From contig NZ_BQUV01000006.1 of NCBI RefSeq assembly GCF_022835695.1, positions 186,001-250,000 on the forward strand: DNA of 64,000 nucleotides, read 5' to 3'. Made by a program: the position numbers and the translations under genes. The stretch is from Bradyrhizobium sp. Ce-3 (GTDB lineage Bacteria; Pseudomonadota; Alphaproteobacteria; Rhizobiales; Xanthobacteraceae). The notes beneath the pieces were generated by a model. It was given only the letters and a program-made list of their open reading frames with translations. It made no database searches and had not been told where the DNA came from. Below are positions 37,420 to 46,173 of this stretch, in pieces (position 1 is the stretch's first letter; each line of letters opens with the position of its first letter).

Positions 37420-38145
37420 ATGACCGCCAGTACCCTGAAGACCCCGTCGGCGCCCAAGACCAAGCCGGCGGCCAGGCCGACCGAGGTGCGCGCCGGCCGG
37501 CCGCCGAAGGAACTCGCCGGCGAGGTCGACGCACGGATCCTCGATGCCGCGCGCAAGATCTTCCTGCAGCGCGGGTTCGAGGGCGCCAGTATCGACGAGA
37601 TCGCGGACGTCGCGCGCTCCGGCAAGCGCACGATCTATGCGCGCTTCCGCGACAAGCGGGCCCTGTTCACCGAGGTGGTGACTCGAGACATCCTGTCCCG
37701 CATTGCCGAATTCAAGGCGGACGCGCCGGTCGGCGCGACGGTGGAGGAGCGCCTCACCAGCGTTGCCTCGACGCTGCTGCATTGGGGCCTCGACGCCGAC
37801 CGGATCGGCCTGATGCGGCTCGCCATCGCGGAGGCGCATCGCTTTCCGGATCTCGCCGCCACCGTCAACCGCCGGGCGCGCGCGCTCGCCACCGAGCTCG
37901 GCGTTCACCTGCTGCGCGAACTGACGCGGTCCGACGAACTCGGCAAGCTGCCGGCCTTCGCGCCGGATCAACTGCCGACGACGGCGCGCCTGTTCCTCGA
38001 CATCATCGCGGTGCCGATGCTGATGCGCGCGCTGTACGAAGTCGACCTGAAGGCGCTCGACCCCGAGATCGACGCGCATGTCGCGCGCGGCGTCGGGTTC
38101 TTCGTTGCTGCATGTAGAAATGGTTTCCGATCCGAAACCGACTGA
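37420..38145 (+). CDS. TetR-family transcriptional regulator
   Basis: A 241-aa regulator. About 30 basic/Pro-rich residues precede the TetR HTH (about 36-85: ARKIFLQRGFEGASIDEIAD and SGKRTIYARFRDKRALF), with a helical ligand domain after it. ATG 37420 has GGGGAAAG upstream. An in-frame ATG at 37381 coincides with the predicted transcription start and could be a leaderless alternative. It is divergent from emrAB, with a pair of matching palindromes between them, so it is very probably the repressor of that pump and of itself. Confidence 0.92.
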   Translation: MTASTLKTPSAPKTKPAARPTEVRAGRPPKELAGEVDARILDAARKIFLQRGFEGASIDEIADVARSGKRTIYARFRDKRALFTEVVTRDILSRIAEFKADAPVGATVEERLTSVASTLLHWGLDADRIGLMRLAIAEAHRFPDLAATVNRRARALATELGVHLLRELTRSDELGKLPAFAPDQLPTTARLFLDIIAVPMLMRALYEVDLKALDPEIDAHVARGVGFFVAACRNGFRSETD

Positions 38146-38310
38146 TCCGCGCGCTGCTCCAGAATACCTCCGCTTGACGGGTTGCGAACGCAGGTCGTTG
38201 CAACTTCGTCACAGGATGCAGAAATGAATCAAACTCGAATGAGACATGCTGTCGCACGCCTCCCGTCCGTGCCACAACCCTGAGTTAGGCGGTTTCGCCG
38301 GGTGCATGGA

Positions 38311-39135
38311 ATGGGAATGCGTGGTTTTGCAATTGTCGGGGCTGGCCTGATTTCATTTTTGGGGTTTGCAAGCGCGGCATCCGCCGCTGATCTCCCGGAG
38401 CGTAGCTGGACCAAGGCTCCGCCTTTGGTGGCTCCCGCGTTCAACTGGTCCGGCTTCTACGCCGGCGTCAATGTCGGCGGCGCCTGGTATGACGGCGGGA
38501 ATATCACGACCAGCAGCAATGTTGCTTCGCTGATTCCGCCAGCCAACATCATCCTTGTTCCCGTTTCGAACAGCAATCAGGCGGGCGTCACCGCCGGCGG
38601 GTTGGTCGGATACAATTCCCAGATCGACAGGGTCGTCCTCGGCGTCGAAGCCGATTTCAACTATATCGACCTGAAATCGACCAGGAATGGCAGCATCACC
38701 GTCGGCCTCCCCGGCGGCGTGACGGGAAGCTACAATCCCACGAACACCAGCAAGATCGACTGGTTCGGCACCGTGCGGGGGCGCATCGGCTTCGTGCCGG
38801 CCGAGCGCCTGCTGGTCTACGCGACCGGCGGTCTCGCCTTTGGCGACGTGAAGACCAACATCGTCCATTCGCAAGCGTTTTCCAACGGCCTGTCGCGGCT
38901 TTGGCTTGGCGACAATTCCGACGTCCGCGTCGGTTGGACCGTCGGCGGCGGCGCCGAATATGCCTTCACCAACAACTGGACGCTGCGCGGCGAATATCTC
39001 TATGTCGACCTCGGCAGCAGCGCCACCACGGCGACGTTCCAGGGCACCGATCCGCTGCAGAGCCAGATCCGGTACAACGCCAGCCGCGAGAACAGGTTCA
39101 GCGTCGCGCGCGCCGCGTTGAGCTACAAGTTCTGA
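38311..39135 (+). CDS. Outer-membrane beta-barrel protein (Omp25/OmpA-like porin family)
   Basis: A 274-aa exported protein with a signal peptide ending ASAADLP, a mature N-terminus characteristic of alphaproteobacterial Omp25-like proteins. NWSGFYAGVNVGGAW opens an eight-stranded barrel. The C-terminus is RAALSYKF, ending in Phe as needed for BAM insertion. The repeated alternating hydrophobic pattern and glycines fit the family. GTG 38302 and ATG 38317 are alternative starts. It is monocistronic. The role is probably surface structure or porin. Confidence 0.9.
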   Translation: MGMRGFAIVGAGLISFLGFASAASAADLPERSWTKAPPLVAPAFNWSGFYAGVNVGGAWYDGGNITTSSNVASLIPPANIILVPVSNSNQAGVTAGGLVGYNSQIDRVVLGVEADFNYIDLKSTRNGSITVGLPGGVTGSYNPTNTSKIDWFGTVRGRIGFVPAERLLVYATGGLAFGDVKTNIVHSQAFSNGLSRLWLGDNSDVRVGWTVGGGAEYAFTNNWTLRGEYLYVDLGSSATTATFQGTDPLQSQIRYNASRENRFSVARAALSYKF

Positions 39136-39164
39136 CGCCTGCGCAAGCGGCCTCCGAGGGCCGC

Positions 39165-39881
39165 TCAGCCCGGCGCGCGCTCGACGGCGTGACGTAGCCA
39201 GACCATGCCGCCTTCCAGCGTCTCGCAATGCGTCAGCCGCAGCGATTGCCCGGCGCCGGGGCGGTCGCCCGCGGGGCCGTGATAGTCGACGATGCATTGC
39301 GATCCGGCGACGCCGTCGACCGCAGGAAAGATCAGCGTAGAGAACTCGTCGATCAGCCCGTGCTTGAGGAACGCGCCATTGATCCCGCCGCCGCCTTCGA
39401 GCAGCAGCGTCCTGGCGCCGAACAGCAAGGCCAGCTGCGCCATCGCGCCCGGCAGATCGTCGCCCTTGGGGCCGGCGAAGATGTAGGACGCACCGTCCTC
39501 GCGCAGTTCGGCGAGATGGGCATCGGAGACCTGTTCGCCGAGCAATGCAACGGCATGATCGCCGCCGACATCGTCCTTGCCGAAATGGACCCGGCCCGAC
39601 GGATCGACGCCAACGGCGAGCTTGCGGCCGTTGCGGTTGCCGAGATGCGGCTCGCGCGGCAGCTTCGGTGCATTGGCGATGTGCCGCTCCGTTCCCTTGG
39701 CCATCTCGTTCATGGTGACGCGGCCGATGATCCAGCCGTCGGCATTGAAGCCGTCATGGATCCGTTCGTAGTGGGAGCGCAGCACGTCGGCCGGAATCCC
39801 GGCGGCGGCCTTGGTGAAGCGGCTGGGATGCAGCCGGCCGTCGATCGACGTGCCCATGTGGCAGATGATGTGGGGGCGCAT
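39165..39881 (-). CDS. RibD C-terminal-domain (dihydrofolate reductase-like) protein
   Basis: A 238-aa NADPH-dependent reductase-like protein of the RibD_C/bacterial DHFR-like family. It shows ICHMGTSIDGRLHPSR at the N-terminus, GWIIGRVTMNEM near 50, and LLEGGGGINGAFLKHGLIDEF near 178, the glycine-rich nucleotide site. It lacks the deaminase domain of RibD, so it is a stand-alone reductase of unknown substrate. ATG 39881 starts the conserved MRPHIICHMG. It converges on the Omp gene. Confidence 0.87.
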   Translation of the reverse strand: MRPHIICHMGTSIDGRLHPSRFTKAAAGIPADVLRSHYERIHDGFNADGWIIGRVTMNEMAKGTERHIANAPKLPREPHLGNRNGRKLAVGVDPSGRVHFGKDDVGGDHAVALLGEQVSDAHLAELREDGASYIFAGPKGDDLPGAMAQLALLFGARTLLLEGGGGINGAFLKHGLIDEFSTLIFPAVDGVAGSQCIVDYHGPAGDRPGAGQSLRLTHCETLEGGMVWLRHAVERAPG

Positions 39882-40005
39882 GAGCTCAACTCTTTCGTGG
39901 CAACGACAACGCCGCAAAGGCGGGTGGGGCAGGGGCTGATTTAGCGAGCCGCGGGCTTGTTCTCAACGCGGATCGTGCAGCGCCGTTTCAACTTCGCTTG
40001 TCCGC

Positions 40006-40980
40006 CTAATCAAACCAGCCGCGTCGCTTGAACCAGAGTATGGGCAGGATGCCGCTGGCGATGATCGCGGCGCAGGCCAGCGGGTAGCCGTAGGTCCAGC
40101 CGAGCTCCGGCATCACCTTGAAATTCATGCCCCAGACCCCGACCAGGATGGTCGGGGGAACGCCGACCACGGAGACGATGGTCAGGATCTTGAACAGGCC
40201 GTTCTGCTGGATGTTGATGAAGCCGAGCACGGCGTCGAGCAGCAGCTGGATCTTGTCCGACAGCCTGGTCTCGTAGTCACCGAGCGAAGCCACGTCCTTG
40301 GACACTGCCTCGAGCCGCCGCTTCGACGCCGCGGTGATCCATTCATTGCCGACATCGTCGGCGAAGCTCGCGATCCGGCCGACCCCGAGCAGCACGTCGC
40401 GCGCCTTCGCCAGCCGATCGGCCAGCTCGCCGACATTCTCCAGCGCCTCGCGCAGCCGGCGGCTGGAGCGCACCGGCTGCTTGCTCCGCACCAGCCCGCC
40501 CTTGAACACGCCGCGCGACAGTCGGTCGGTTTTGGCGCCGAGCTGCTCCAGCACGTCGGCGCCGCGATCGACCATGGCCTCGAGCAGCGCGGTGAACACG
40601 CACATGCCGTTCTGCAAGCTTTTGTCGGTGTCGATCCGCTTCATCACCTCGTCGAAGGTGGCGAGCGGCGCAAACCGCACCGTGACCAGCACCTTTGGGC
40701 CGATCACGAAACCGATATTGGTGATCTCGGCCTCGTTGTTGTCGTCGAGCCGCACCGCCGGCGAGCTCAGATAGAGCCGGTCATGATCGGAGACCAGGCG
40801 GCTCGACGCCTCGATCTGGCCTAACGAGCTTTCTGTGGGGACGCGGATGTCGAGCATGCGCTCGACGAATTGCTTCTCGTCCTCGGTGGGATCGAGCAGA
40901 TCGATCCAGATGATGTCGGACGGCAATTCGACGCCGACGCTCCGCCAATCGGGGATCGCCGATCTGTATAGTTTCAGCAC
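40006..40980 (-). CDS. corA: CorA-family magnesium/cobalt transporter
   Basis: A CorA-type divalent cation channel of about 324 aa. It has a long cytosolic helical domain and two C-terminal helices (about 265-285 and 295-317) with the signature GVWGMNF between them. The tail is basic (WFKRRGWFD). The start is uncertain: GGAG lies 5-8 nt before GTG codons at 40983/40980, while ATG 40998 has no Shine-Dalgarno. It is the last of five same-strand genes with chromate and superoxide functions. Confidence 0.92.
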   Translation of the reverse strand: MLKLYRSAIPDWRSVGVELPSDIIWIDLLDPTEDEKQFVERMLDIRVPTESSLGQIEASSRLVSDHDRLYLSSPAVRLDDNNEAEITNIGFVIGPKVLVTVRFAPLATFDEVMKRIDTDKSLQNGMCVFTALLEAMVDRGADVLEQLGAKTDRLSRGVFKGGLVRSKQPVRSSRRLREALENVGELADRLAKARDVLLGVGRIASFADDVGNEWITAASKRRLEAVSKDVASLGDYETRLSDKIQLLLDAVLGFINIQQNGLFKILTIVSVVGVPPTILVGVWGMNFKVMPELGWTYGYPLACAAIIASGILPILWFKRRGWFD

Positions 40981-41076
40981 CACTTGGGCTCCATGCATTG
41001 GGGGGCGCGGCCCACGACAATATCGGGGACCGCCGAGCGGTTCCATGCAGCGGGCGGAGCTTGGTCCCGTGTCCGG

Positions 41077-42255
41077 CTAGTGCACCATCACCCAGGTCGG
41101 TTGCAGCCAGGGATAGGCGACCAGGCCGACGGCGGCCGTCGCGGCAATCAACAGCGGATTGCTCACTTTCCAGCGGAACAGGACGGCCAGCGAGATCACG
41201 CCGATCAGCGCCGTCAGCCAGTCGCCGATCGCGATCTTGCCGAGCAGGATGCAAGCGCCGAGGATGGTGCCGATGGCCGCCGCATAGGCGCCCTTCACGA
41301 AGCCCTGCACGTTGGGGTTTCCGCGATGCCGCGCCAGCAGCGGGGCAACGATCAGCACCAGCAGGAACGACGGCAGGAAGATGCCGATCGTGGAGACCAG
41401 CGAGCCCCAAAATCCCGCCACGAGGTAACCGACAAAGGTCGCCGTGATCACCACCGGTCCGGGACTGATCATGCCGATCGCGACCGCGATGAGGAATTGC
41501 CGCTCGTCGAGCCAGTTGTATTGCTGCACGAGCCCCTGTTCGAGGAACGGCACAATGACGAGGCCGCTGCCGAAGGTCAGCGAGCCGGCCTTGAGGAAGA
41601 ACAGCAACAGCTTGGTGAGCGTGGACCCGCTCGCGACCGGCGCGATCGGACCGGCAGCGGCCGGCACGATGGCAATGCCCGGCAGGATCGCAGGCGTGCG
41701 CTTGAACGGCCTGCCATAATAGAGGATTCCCACGATGCCCGCTCCGATGAACAAGAGCGCGACCTCGGCCTGGAGAATGACTGTGACGGCGAGGCACACC
41801 GCTGCGATCACCCATTGCAGCCAGTCCTCCATGCCGAGCTTGGCCAGCCGATAGCAGGAATGCAGGATGAGCGCGATCACCGCCGGACTGACGCCGTAGA
41901 AGATCGCGGTGACCGGCTGCAGATCGCCGAGATAGACGTACAGCGCCCCGAGCGCCGCCACGATGACGAAGTTCGGCAGGATGAAGCACCATCCGCCGAC
42001 CCAGGCGCCCCAGAAGCCGCCGCGAAGCCAGGACACATAGATGCCGACCTGGATTGCGAGCGGTCCCGGAAGCGACTGGCAGATCGCAATCGATTCCTTC
42101 ATCTCATCCTTGGTCAGCCATTTCTTGCCGTCGACCAGCTCGCGCTCCATCTGCCCGACGAGCGCCACCGGCCCACCGAAACCGAGAAAGCCGAGGCGCA
42201 GGAAATAGCGTGCCAGCTCTGTCAAATGGCTGCGCTGCGAGGTGGTCGGCGTCAT
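41077..42255 (-). CDS. chrA: Chromate efflux transporter ChrA
   Basis: A 392-aa membrane protein of the CHR family that exports chromate using the proton gradient. Two homologous halves are visible: the N-terminal half has GFLGFGGPVALVGQ and QSLPGPLAIQVG, the C-terminal half has SLTFGSGLVIVPF and MISPGPVVITATFVGY. These FGGP/PGP pairs are the family signature. GAGGAGA precedes the ATG. It is downstream of chrB, the small periplasmic gene and sod on the same strand. Confidence 0.94.
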   Translation of the reverse strand: MTPTTSQRSHLTELARYFLRLGFLGFGGPVALVGQMERELVDGKKWLTKDEMKESIAICQSLPGPLAIQVGIYVSWLRGGFWGAWVGGWCFILPNFVIVAALGALYVYLGDLQPVTAIFYGVSPAVIALILHSCYRLAKLGMEDWLQWVIAAVCLAVTVILQAEVALLFIGAGIVGILYYGRPFKRTPAILPGIAIVPAAAGPIAPVASGSTLTKLLLFFLKAGSLTFGSGLVIVPFLEQGLVQQYNWLDERQFLIAVAIGMISPGPVVITATFVGYLVAGFWGSLVSTIGIFLPSFLLVLIVAPLLARHRGNPNVQGFVKGAYAAAIGTILGACILLGKIAIGDWLTALIGVISLAVLFRWKVSNPLLIAATAAVGLVAYPWLQPTWVMVH

Positions 42256-42394
42256 CGTTGAAAAATCTCCTCGGAACGAAATTGGCGTCTCGTTGCGGAT
42301 TGGGGATGCCAGGCCCAGCCGGTATCAGCGTGAAGAGCCCGAAAGCATGACGTCGCGGCAGCCGTCGCTTGCTACCTGGTGCACGTGTCTCTCC

Positions 42395-43114
42395 TCAGGC
42401 TTCCTTCGAATACTGCTCATACAGTCTGGCGGCGTTGTCCCAGCGGATGGCTTCCATGTAGATGTCGACATATCGCGCCGCCGCGGCTCCGAAGTCCATG
42501 TGATAGGCGTGCTCGTACATGTCGAGCACCAGGACCGGGCGGCCGCCGGCGAGTGTCGTCGTGTGGTCCGCGGCCCATTGGTTGACGAGCCGCTTGTCGC
42601 GGGGCGAGTAGGCGAGGATCACCCAGCCCGAACCGCCGCCCTCCGCCTTGCCCATGGCCGCGAATTCGGTCCGCCAACGCTCCAGGCTGCCGAAGTCGCG
42701 CGCGATCGCGTCGGCCAGCGCGCCGTTCGGCTTGCCCGCGCCGCCGAGCCCGTCGAAATAGACCTCATGCAGGATCATCGAGTTCGCAGCGATCAGCTCC
42801 TCGCGCTTCAGGCCGTTGATGACGAAGTTCGGGGCCTTGGCGAAGTCGAGTTCGGCAAGCTGCGTGCCGATTGCGTTGAGCCGCTTCACCGCGCCGACGT
42901 AATTGTTCTCGTAATGGCTGACGAGTATCTTCTCCGAGATGCCGCTGATCGACTTTGGATCGAACGGCATTGGCTTTGCCTGATAAGACATGGCTTTTGC
43001 TCCTGTCTGCGGACTTGTTTCGGCCGCGGCCTGGCTGACGCCAAGCACGGTTGCAGATGCTGCGGCTACGCCAGCCGCTGCGATGAAGTTTCGGCGCTCT
43101 GTGTTGATTGTCAT
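42395..43114 (-). CDS. Fe/Mn-type superoxide dismutase with twin-arginine signal
   Basis: A 239-aa SOD-fold protein. The N-terminus TERRNFIAAAGVAAASATV is a twin-arginine signal, so the folded, metallated enzyme is probably exported. The SOD core contains SHYENNYVGAV, ILHEVYFDGLGG, GSGWVILAYSP and LDMYEHAYHMDFG; the last holds the Asp and His ligands. First-ligand spacing differs slightly from canonical Fe/MnSOD, so metal use is uncertain. AAGGACAAG precedes the ATG. It lies between the small periplasmic gene and chrA, which suggests defence against superoxide made during chromate reduction. Confidence 0.88.
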   Translation of the reverse strand: MTINTERRNFIAAAGVAAASATVLGVSQAAAETSPQTGAKAMSYQAKPMPFDPKSISGISEKILVSHYENNYVGAVKRLNAIGTQLAELDFAKAPNFVINGLKREELIAANSMILHEVYFDGLGGAGKPNGALADAIARDFGSLERWRTEFAAMGKAEGGGSGWVILAYSPRDKRLVNQWAADHTTTLAGGRPVLVLDMYEHAYHMDFGAAAARYVDIYMEAIRWDNAARLYEQYSKEA

Positions 43115-43158
43115 CGGCTTGTCCTTGCGTTGAACGATCCTTGCGTCGGATCGCGGCT

Positions 43159-43524
43159 CTATTCCTTTTTGAGTCCGACGATGGTCGGGAATCCCGAGAT
43201 GGTCTGCACAGAGATTTCGACGGGATCGCCGAAACGGACGGCGTTGAAGATCAGGCCATCCTGAACCCTGAACGGTTCCGTTCTGCCCGCAGAGAGGCGT
43301 ATCAGCAGCGTGTCATTGCGTTCATCGACACGATCGACGACGCCGCGCAGCGTCTCGCTTGCCGGTGGATGGACGGCCACGATGTCGCTTACATTCGCAT
43401 AGCCGGCGGTTTGAAGTTTCGCGATAAGCTCGTCCTGCGTCAGGGCATGGGCGGGCATGGCGACGCCTGCCATCGCGAGCGCAAGAATCACAAGAATCAG
43501 GTGGGTGAGCTTTTGCTTCTGCAT
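43159..43524 (-). CDS. Small periplasmic protein (PepSY-like / DUF1344-like)
   Basis: A 121-aa protein with a signal peptide (about 1-27, ending PAHA). An N-terminal PepSY-like segment (LTQDELIAKLQTAGYANVSD) is followed by a small beta domain (LRGVVDRVDERNDTLLIRLS) resembling DUF1344. It has no Cys and no His-rich site in the mature part, so a direct chromate or metal role is not evident. GGAGAACGACC precedes the ATG. It is encoded between chrB and sod, 44 nt before sod. Confidence 0.75.
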   Translation of the reverse strand: MQKQKLTHLILVILALAMAGVAMPAHALTQDELIAKLQTAGYANVSDIVAVHPPASETLRGVVDRVDERNDTLLIRLSAGRTEPFRVQDGLIFNAVRFGDPVEISVQTISGFPTIVGLKKE

Positions 43525-43597
43525 GGTCGTTCTCCTGGTTGTGCTGCCCCAGGTTCTTCAGCTGCGCCTGCTCAGATGAAGCGGACGATCGCAACCG

Positions 43598-44416
43598 TCA
43601 CGGCTTCACCTTGCTGGTCGGCCAGTTGTGCGTCTCCCTGGTCGCGTCGCGGCACCAGCGATAGAACGCGTCGTAGAGCAGCATGCCTGCGCTCAATTGT
43701 TCGAGGTCGTCGTCGAACATGCGCGACAGGCCGAGTGAGGCCGCGAGCAGTCCAGGCGCTTCCGGCGAGAGCTCGAGCCGAGCGGTATCCGCCGCCCGCA
43801 CCATCGTCGCAAGCCGCTCCAGCGCCGGCGTCGACAGGCCGAATTCCTTGACCATCACATCGAAGGTGCAGAGTTCGCCGCGATGACTCCAGAACACGTT
43901 CTCGATGTCGAACGGCGTGGCCTCGAAGCGTTCGGCGACAGCCTCGACTTCCGCCGATGCGACGAACAGGAACACGGCGGCCGGATCGACAAAGCGGCGG
44001 ATCAGCCATGGACAGGCGATGCGATCGATCTTCGGCCGCGATCGCGTTACCCAGACGGTGCGGCCACGCCCGTCACGTTTCGGAATTCTGTCGGCAGGAA
44101 CGGTCGGAAGCTCCGCCTGCCGCCAGCCGAGATGCCCGCCCTCGAGAATCTCGGCTGCGATGTTGCCGCAGCGGAGCCAGGCGGCAGTGCCTTCGGCAAG
44201 CTTCTGCCCCTTGAGGCAGACGACGACAACGGACTGGCCGCCGAGGCCGGATGCCCAATTCTGCACGTCGAGATGGGAGTGCCTGACCGCGCCCGGGATC
44301 AGGCGCGGGTCGGCGGCGAAATCCTCATCGAGGCGAACATCGACGAGCGTCGGCGCCTTGGCGGTGCCGATGAGACGAGACAATTTTTCGGATGATATCG
44401 AGGTGTATGACGACAT
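43598..44416 (-). CDS. chrB: Chromate resistance protein ChrB with N-terminal rhodanese domain
   Basis: A 272-aa two-domain protein. The N-terminal rhodanese-like domain (about 5-95) has TLVDVRLDEDFAADPRLIPG and the active-site loop VVVCLKGQKLAEG with its Cys. The C-terminal ChrB domain (about 120-260) has VTRSRPKIDRIACPWLIRRF and ENVFWSHRGELCTFDVMV. ChrB regulates or assists chrA in other bacteria. A rhodanese-ChrB_C fusion is one of the known architectures. It begins the minus-strand chromate/SOD run. AAGGAC precedes ATG 44416. Confidence 0.88.
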   Translation of the reverse strand: MSSYTSISSEKLSRLIGTAKAPTLVDVRLDEDFAADPRLIPGAVRHSHLDVQNWASGLGGQSVVVVCLKGQKLAEGTAAWLRCGNIAAEILEGGHLGWRQAELPTVPADRIPKRDGRGRTVWVTRSRPKIDRIACPWLIRRFVDPAAVFLFVASAEVEAVAERFEATPFDIENVFWSHRGELCTFDVMVKEFGLSTPALERLATMVRAADTARLELSPEAPGLLAASLGLSRMFDDDLEQLSAGMLLYDAFYRWCRDATRETHNWPTSKVKP

Positions 44417-44631
44417 GGTGCGTCCTTGGTGAACAGGACGCGATTCTTGGGCATGTCGCCTCGCGGGGAGATCGCACATCCCCGTGCGTTCAATAGAAGA
44501 CGAATGCTCCTTGCTGTCAATCGCCCTGGCGGTTCGGCGGATCACCAAGAGTTCAAAGTCGATGACAGGAACAATCCCGTCGCCGACATCTCGATCGCAA
44601 CGATGCCGGCCAAAACTGGCCGACAGCGCCG

Positions 44632-44660
44632 TTGACCAATATAGGGTACCCCCCTATATT
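44632..44660 (+). promoter_or_regulatory. rcnR promoter
   Basis: TTGACC (44632), a 17-nt spacer, then TATATT (44655-44660). The expected start point, 7 nt after the -10, coincides with the A of the rcnR ATG at 44667, so the transcript is probably leaderless. Confidence 0.7.
44638..44660. promoter_or_regulatory. RcnR/CsoR-type operator
   Basis: A perfect 23-bp inverted repeat, AATATAGGG-TACCC-CCCTATATT, with 9-bp arms. It fills the promoter spacer and the -10 box. A G/C tract flanked by AT-rich arms is the known operator style for CsoR/RcnR repressors. Confidence 0.75.
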
Positions 44661-44666
44661 ACTTCC

Positions 44667-44945
44667 ATGTCGCATACGATCAAGCACAAGTCCAAGCTCG
44701 TCGGCCGGGTTCGCCGCATCAAGGGCCAGCTGGAGGCCGTCGAGCGGGCGCTGGAGTCCGAGATCGGCTGTGCCGACGTGTTGATGCTGGTGGCTTCCGT
44801 TCGCGGCGCCATCAACGGCCTGACCGCGGAATTGCTCGAGGACCACATCCGCCATCACGTGGTGGATCCCGCCCGGGAAAAGGATCCCGAGAAGGCCCAG
44901 GGCGCGGCTGATCTGATCGACGTCGTTCGTACCTATTTGAAGTGA
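44667..44945 (+). CDS. rcnR: RcnR-type metal-sensing repressor
   Basis: A 92-aa all-helical CsoR/RcnR-family repressor. The fingerprint His3, Cys35, His60, His64 (MSHTI, GCADV, EDHIRHHV) is exactly that of the Ni(II)/Co(II) sensor RcnR, not the copper sensor CsoR. It should repress the downstream efflux gene until nickel or cobalt rises. The gene has no Shine-Dalgarno, consistent with a leaderless start. Its stop overlaps a possible GTG of rcnA (GTGA). Confidence 0.92.
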   Translation: MSHTIKHKSKLVGRVRRIKGQLEAVERALESEIGCADVLMLVASVRGAINGLTAELLEDHIRHHVVDPAREKDPEKAQGAADLIDVVRTYLK

Positions 44946-44950
44946 AGCAC

Positions 44951-46027
44951 ATGGCCGATCTGTCTCAGCTGCTGCAGCAGAGCAGCGCGCATGCATGGCT
45001 GTTCATCCCCAGTGCGATCCTGCTCGGCGCGCTGCATGGGCTCGAGCCCGGCCACTCCAAGACGATGATGGCGGCCTTCATCGTCGCGATCCGCGGCACG
45101 GTGGTGCAGGCGGTGCTGCTCGGCCTGTCGGCGACGATCTCGCACACCGCGATCGTCTGGATCGTCGCACTCGCGGGGCTGCATTTCGGCCAGCAATGGT
45201 CCGGCGAACGCAGCGAGGCCTGGTTGCAACTGGTCTCGGCCGCGATCATCATCGCGATCGCCGCCTGGATGGCGTGGCGCACCTGGCGCGAGCAGGCTGC
45301 CGAACACGATCATGACCACGATCATCACCACCATCACGACGAAAGTCGCCAATTGACCTTGGCCGGGCAGTCGCTGTCGCTCGAAGTCTTCGAGGATGGC
45401 GTACCGCCGCGCTGGCGCCTGCGCAGCGCTGCCGCGGCGCTGCCGGCGGCCGGCGAGGTCGATGTCCTGACCATCCGTCCCGACGGCAGCGAGCAGCATT
45501 TTCGCTTCGCCGGCCGCGACGGTTATCTGGAAAGCATCGATGAGATTCCGGAGCCGCATGAATTCAAGGCGCGGATCTCGGTACGCGGCGATATGGCCGA
45601 AGTCCTGTTCGAGGAGCACGACCATGCGCATATGGACCTCGGCGACGTCGCCGACTCCCATGCGCGCGCGCACGCCGCCGACATCCGCAAGCGGTTTGCC
45701 GGACGCACCGTCACGACGGGGCAGATCATTCTGTTCGGCCTGACTGGCGGGCTCATCCCGTGTCCGGCGGCGATCACCGTGCTGCTGCTCTGCCTTCAGC
45801 TCAAGCAGTTCAGCCTCGGCTTCGTGCTGGTGCTCTGCTTCGGCATCGGGCTTGCGATCACCATGGTCTCGGCCGGTGTCGCGGCCGCGCTCAGCCTGCG
45901 CCATGTCGAGCGTCATTGGGGTGGCTTCGGTCGCCTCGCCCAGCGCGCGCCCTACGTTTCGGCCGTGCTGATCGTGCTCGTCGGCCTTTATACGGGCTGG
46001 CTCGGCTTGCACGGGATCAGCGCGTGA
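44951..46027 (+). CDS. rcnA: Nickel/cobalt efflux permease RcnA
   Basis: A 358-aa inner-membrane exporter of the NiCoT/RcnA family. N-terminal GALHGLEPGHSKTMMAAF is the conserved TM2 signature. A large hydrophilic loop after TM4 has a His/Asp-rich metal-binding run (EHDHDHDHHHHHDES, about 119-133) and a second His-rich patch (EEHDHAHMDLGD). C-terminal GGLIPCPAAITVLLL is the second signature. ATG 44951 is used; GTG 44942 overlaps the rcnR stop. It forms an operon with rcnR. Confidence 0.93.
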   Translation: MADLSQLLQQSSAHAWLFIPSAILLGALHGLEPGHSKTMMAAFIVAIRGTVVQAVLLGLSATISHTAIVWIVALAGLHFGQQWSGERSEAWLQLVSAAIIIAIAAWMAWRTWREQAAEHDHDHDHHHHHDESRQLTLAGQSLSLEVFEDGVPPRWRLRSAAAALPAAGEVDVLTIRPDGSEQHFRFAGRDGYLESIDEIPEPHEFKARISVRGDMAEVLFEEHDHAHMDLGDVADSHARAHAADIRKRFAGRTVTTGQIILFGLTGGLIPCPAAITVLLLCLQLKQFSLGFVLVLCFGIGLAITMVSAGVAAALSLRHVERHWGGFGRLAQRAPYVSAVLIVLVGLYTGWLGLHGISA

Positions 46028-46173
46028 TCCGGGATCACTGCGCAATTCATTTCATCCCACATCCCTCTTGAAACCTGTGCGAGGTGGTCTAGACTCTCCC
46101 CCAAGGGGATAGCCAGACTCCCCGTGAGACCTCGGTCCAAGCTCTGCGCGACAACCCGTCGTGGAGCTTTGAT

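Noticed and set aside
45301-45345. His/Asp-rich tract as a tandem repeat or CRISPR-like array
   Set aside because: It encodes the metal-binding loop of RcnA. Spacing is irregular and there are no spacer-repeat units.
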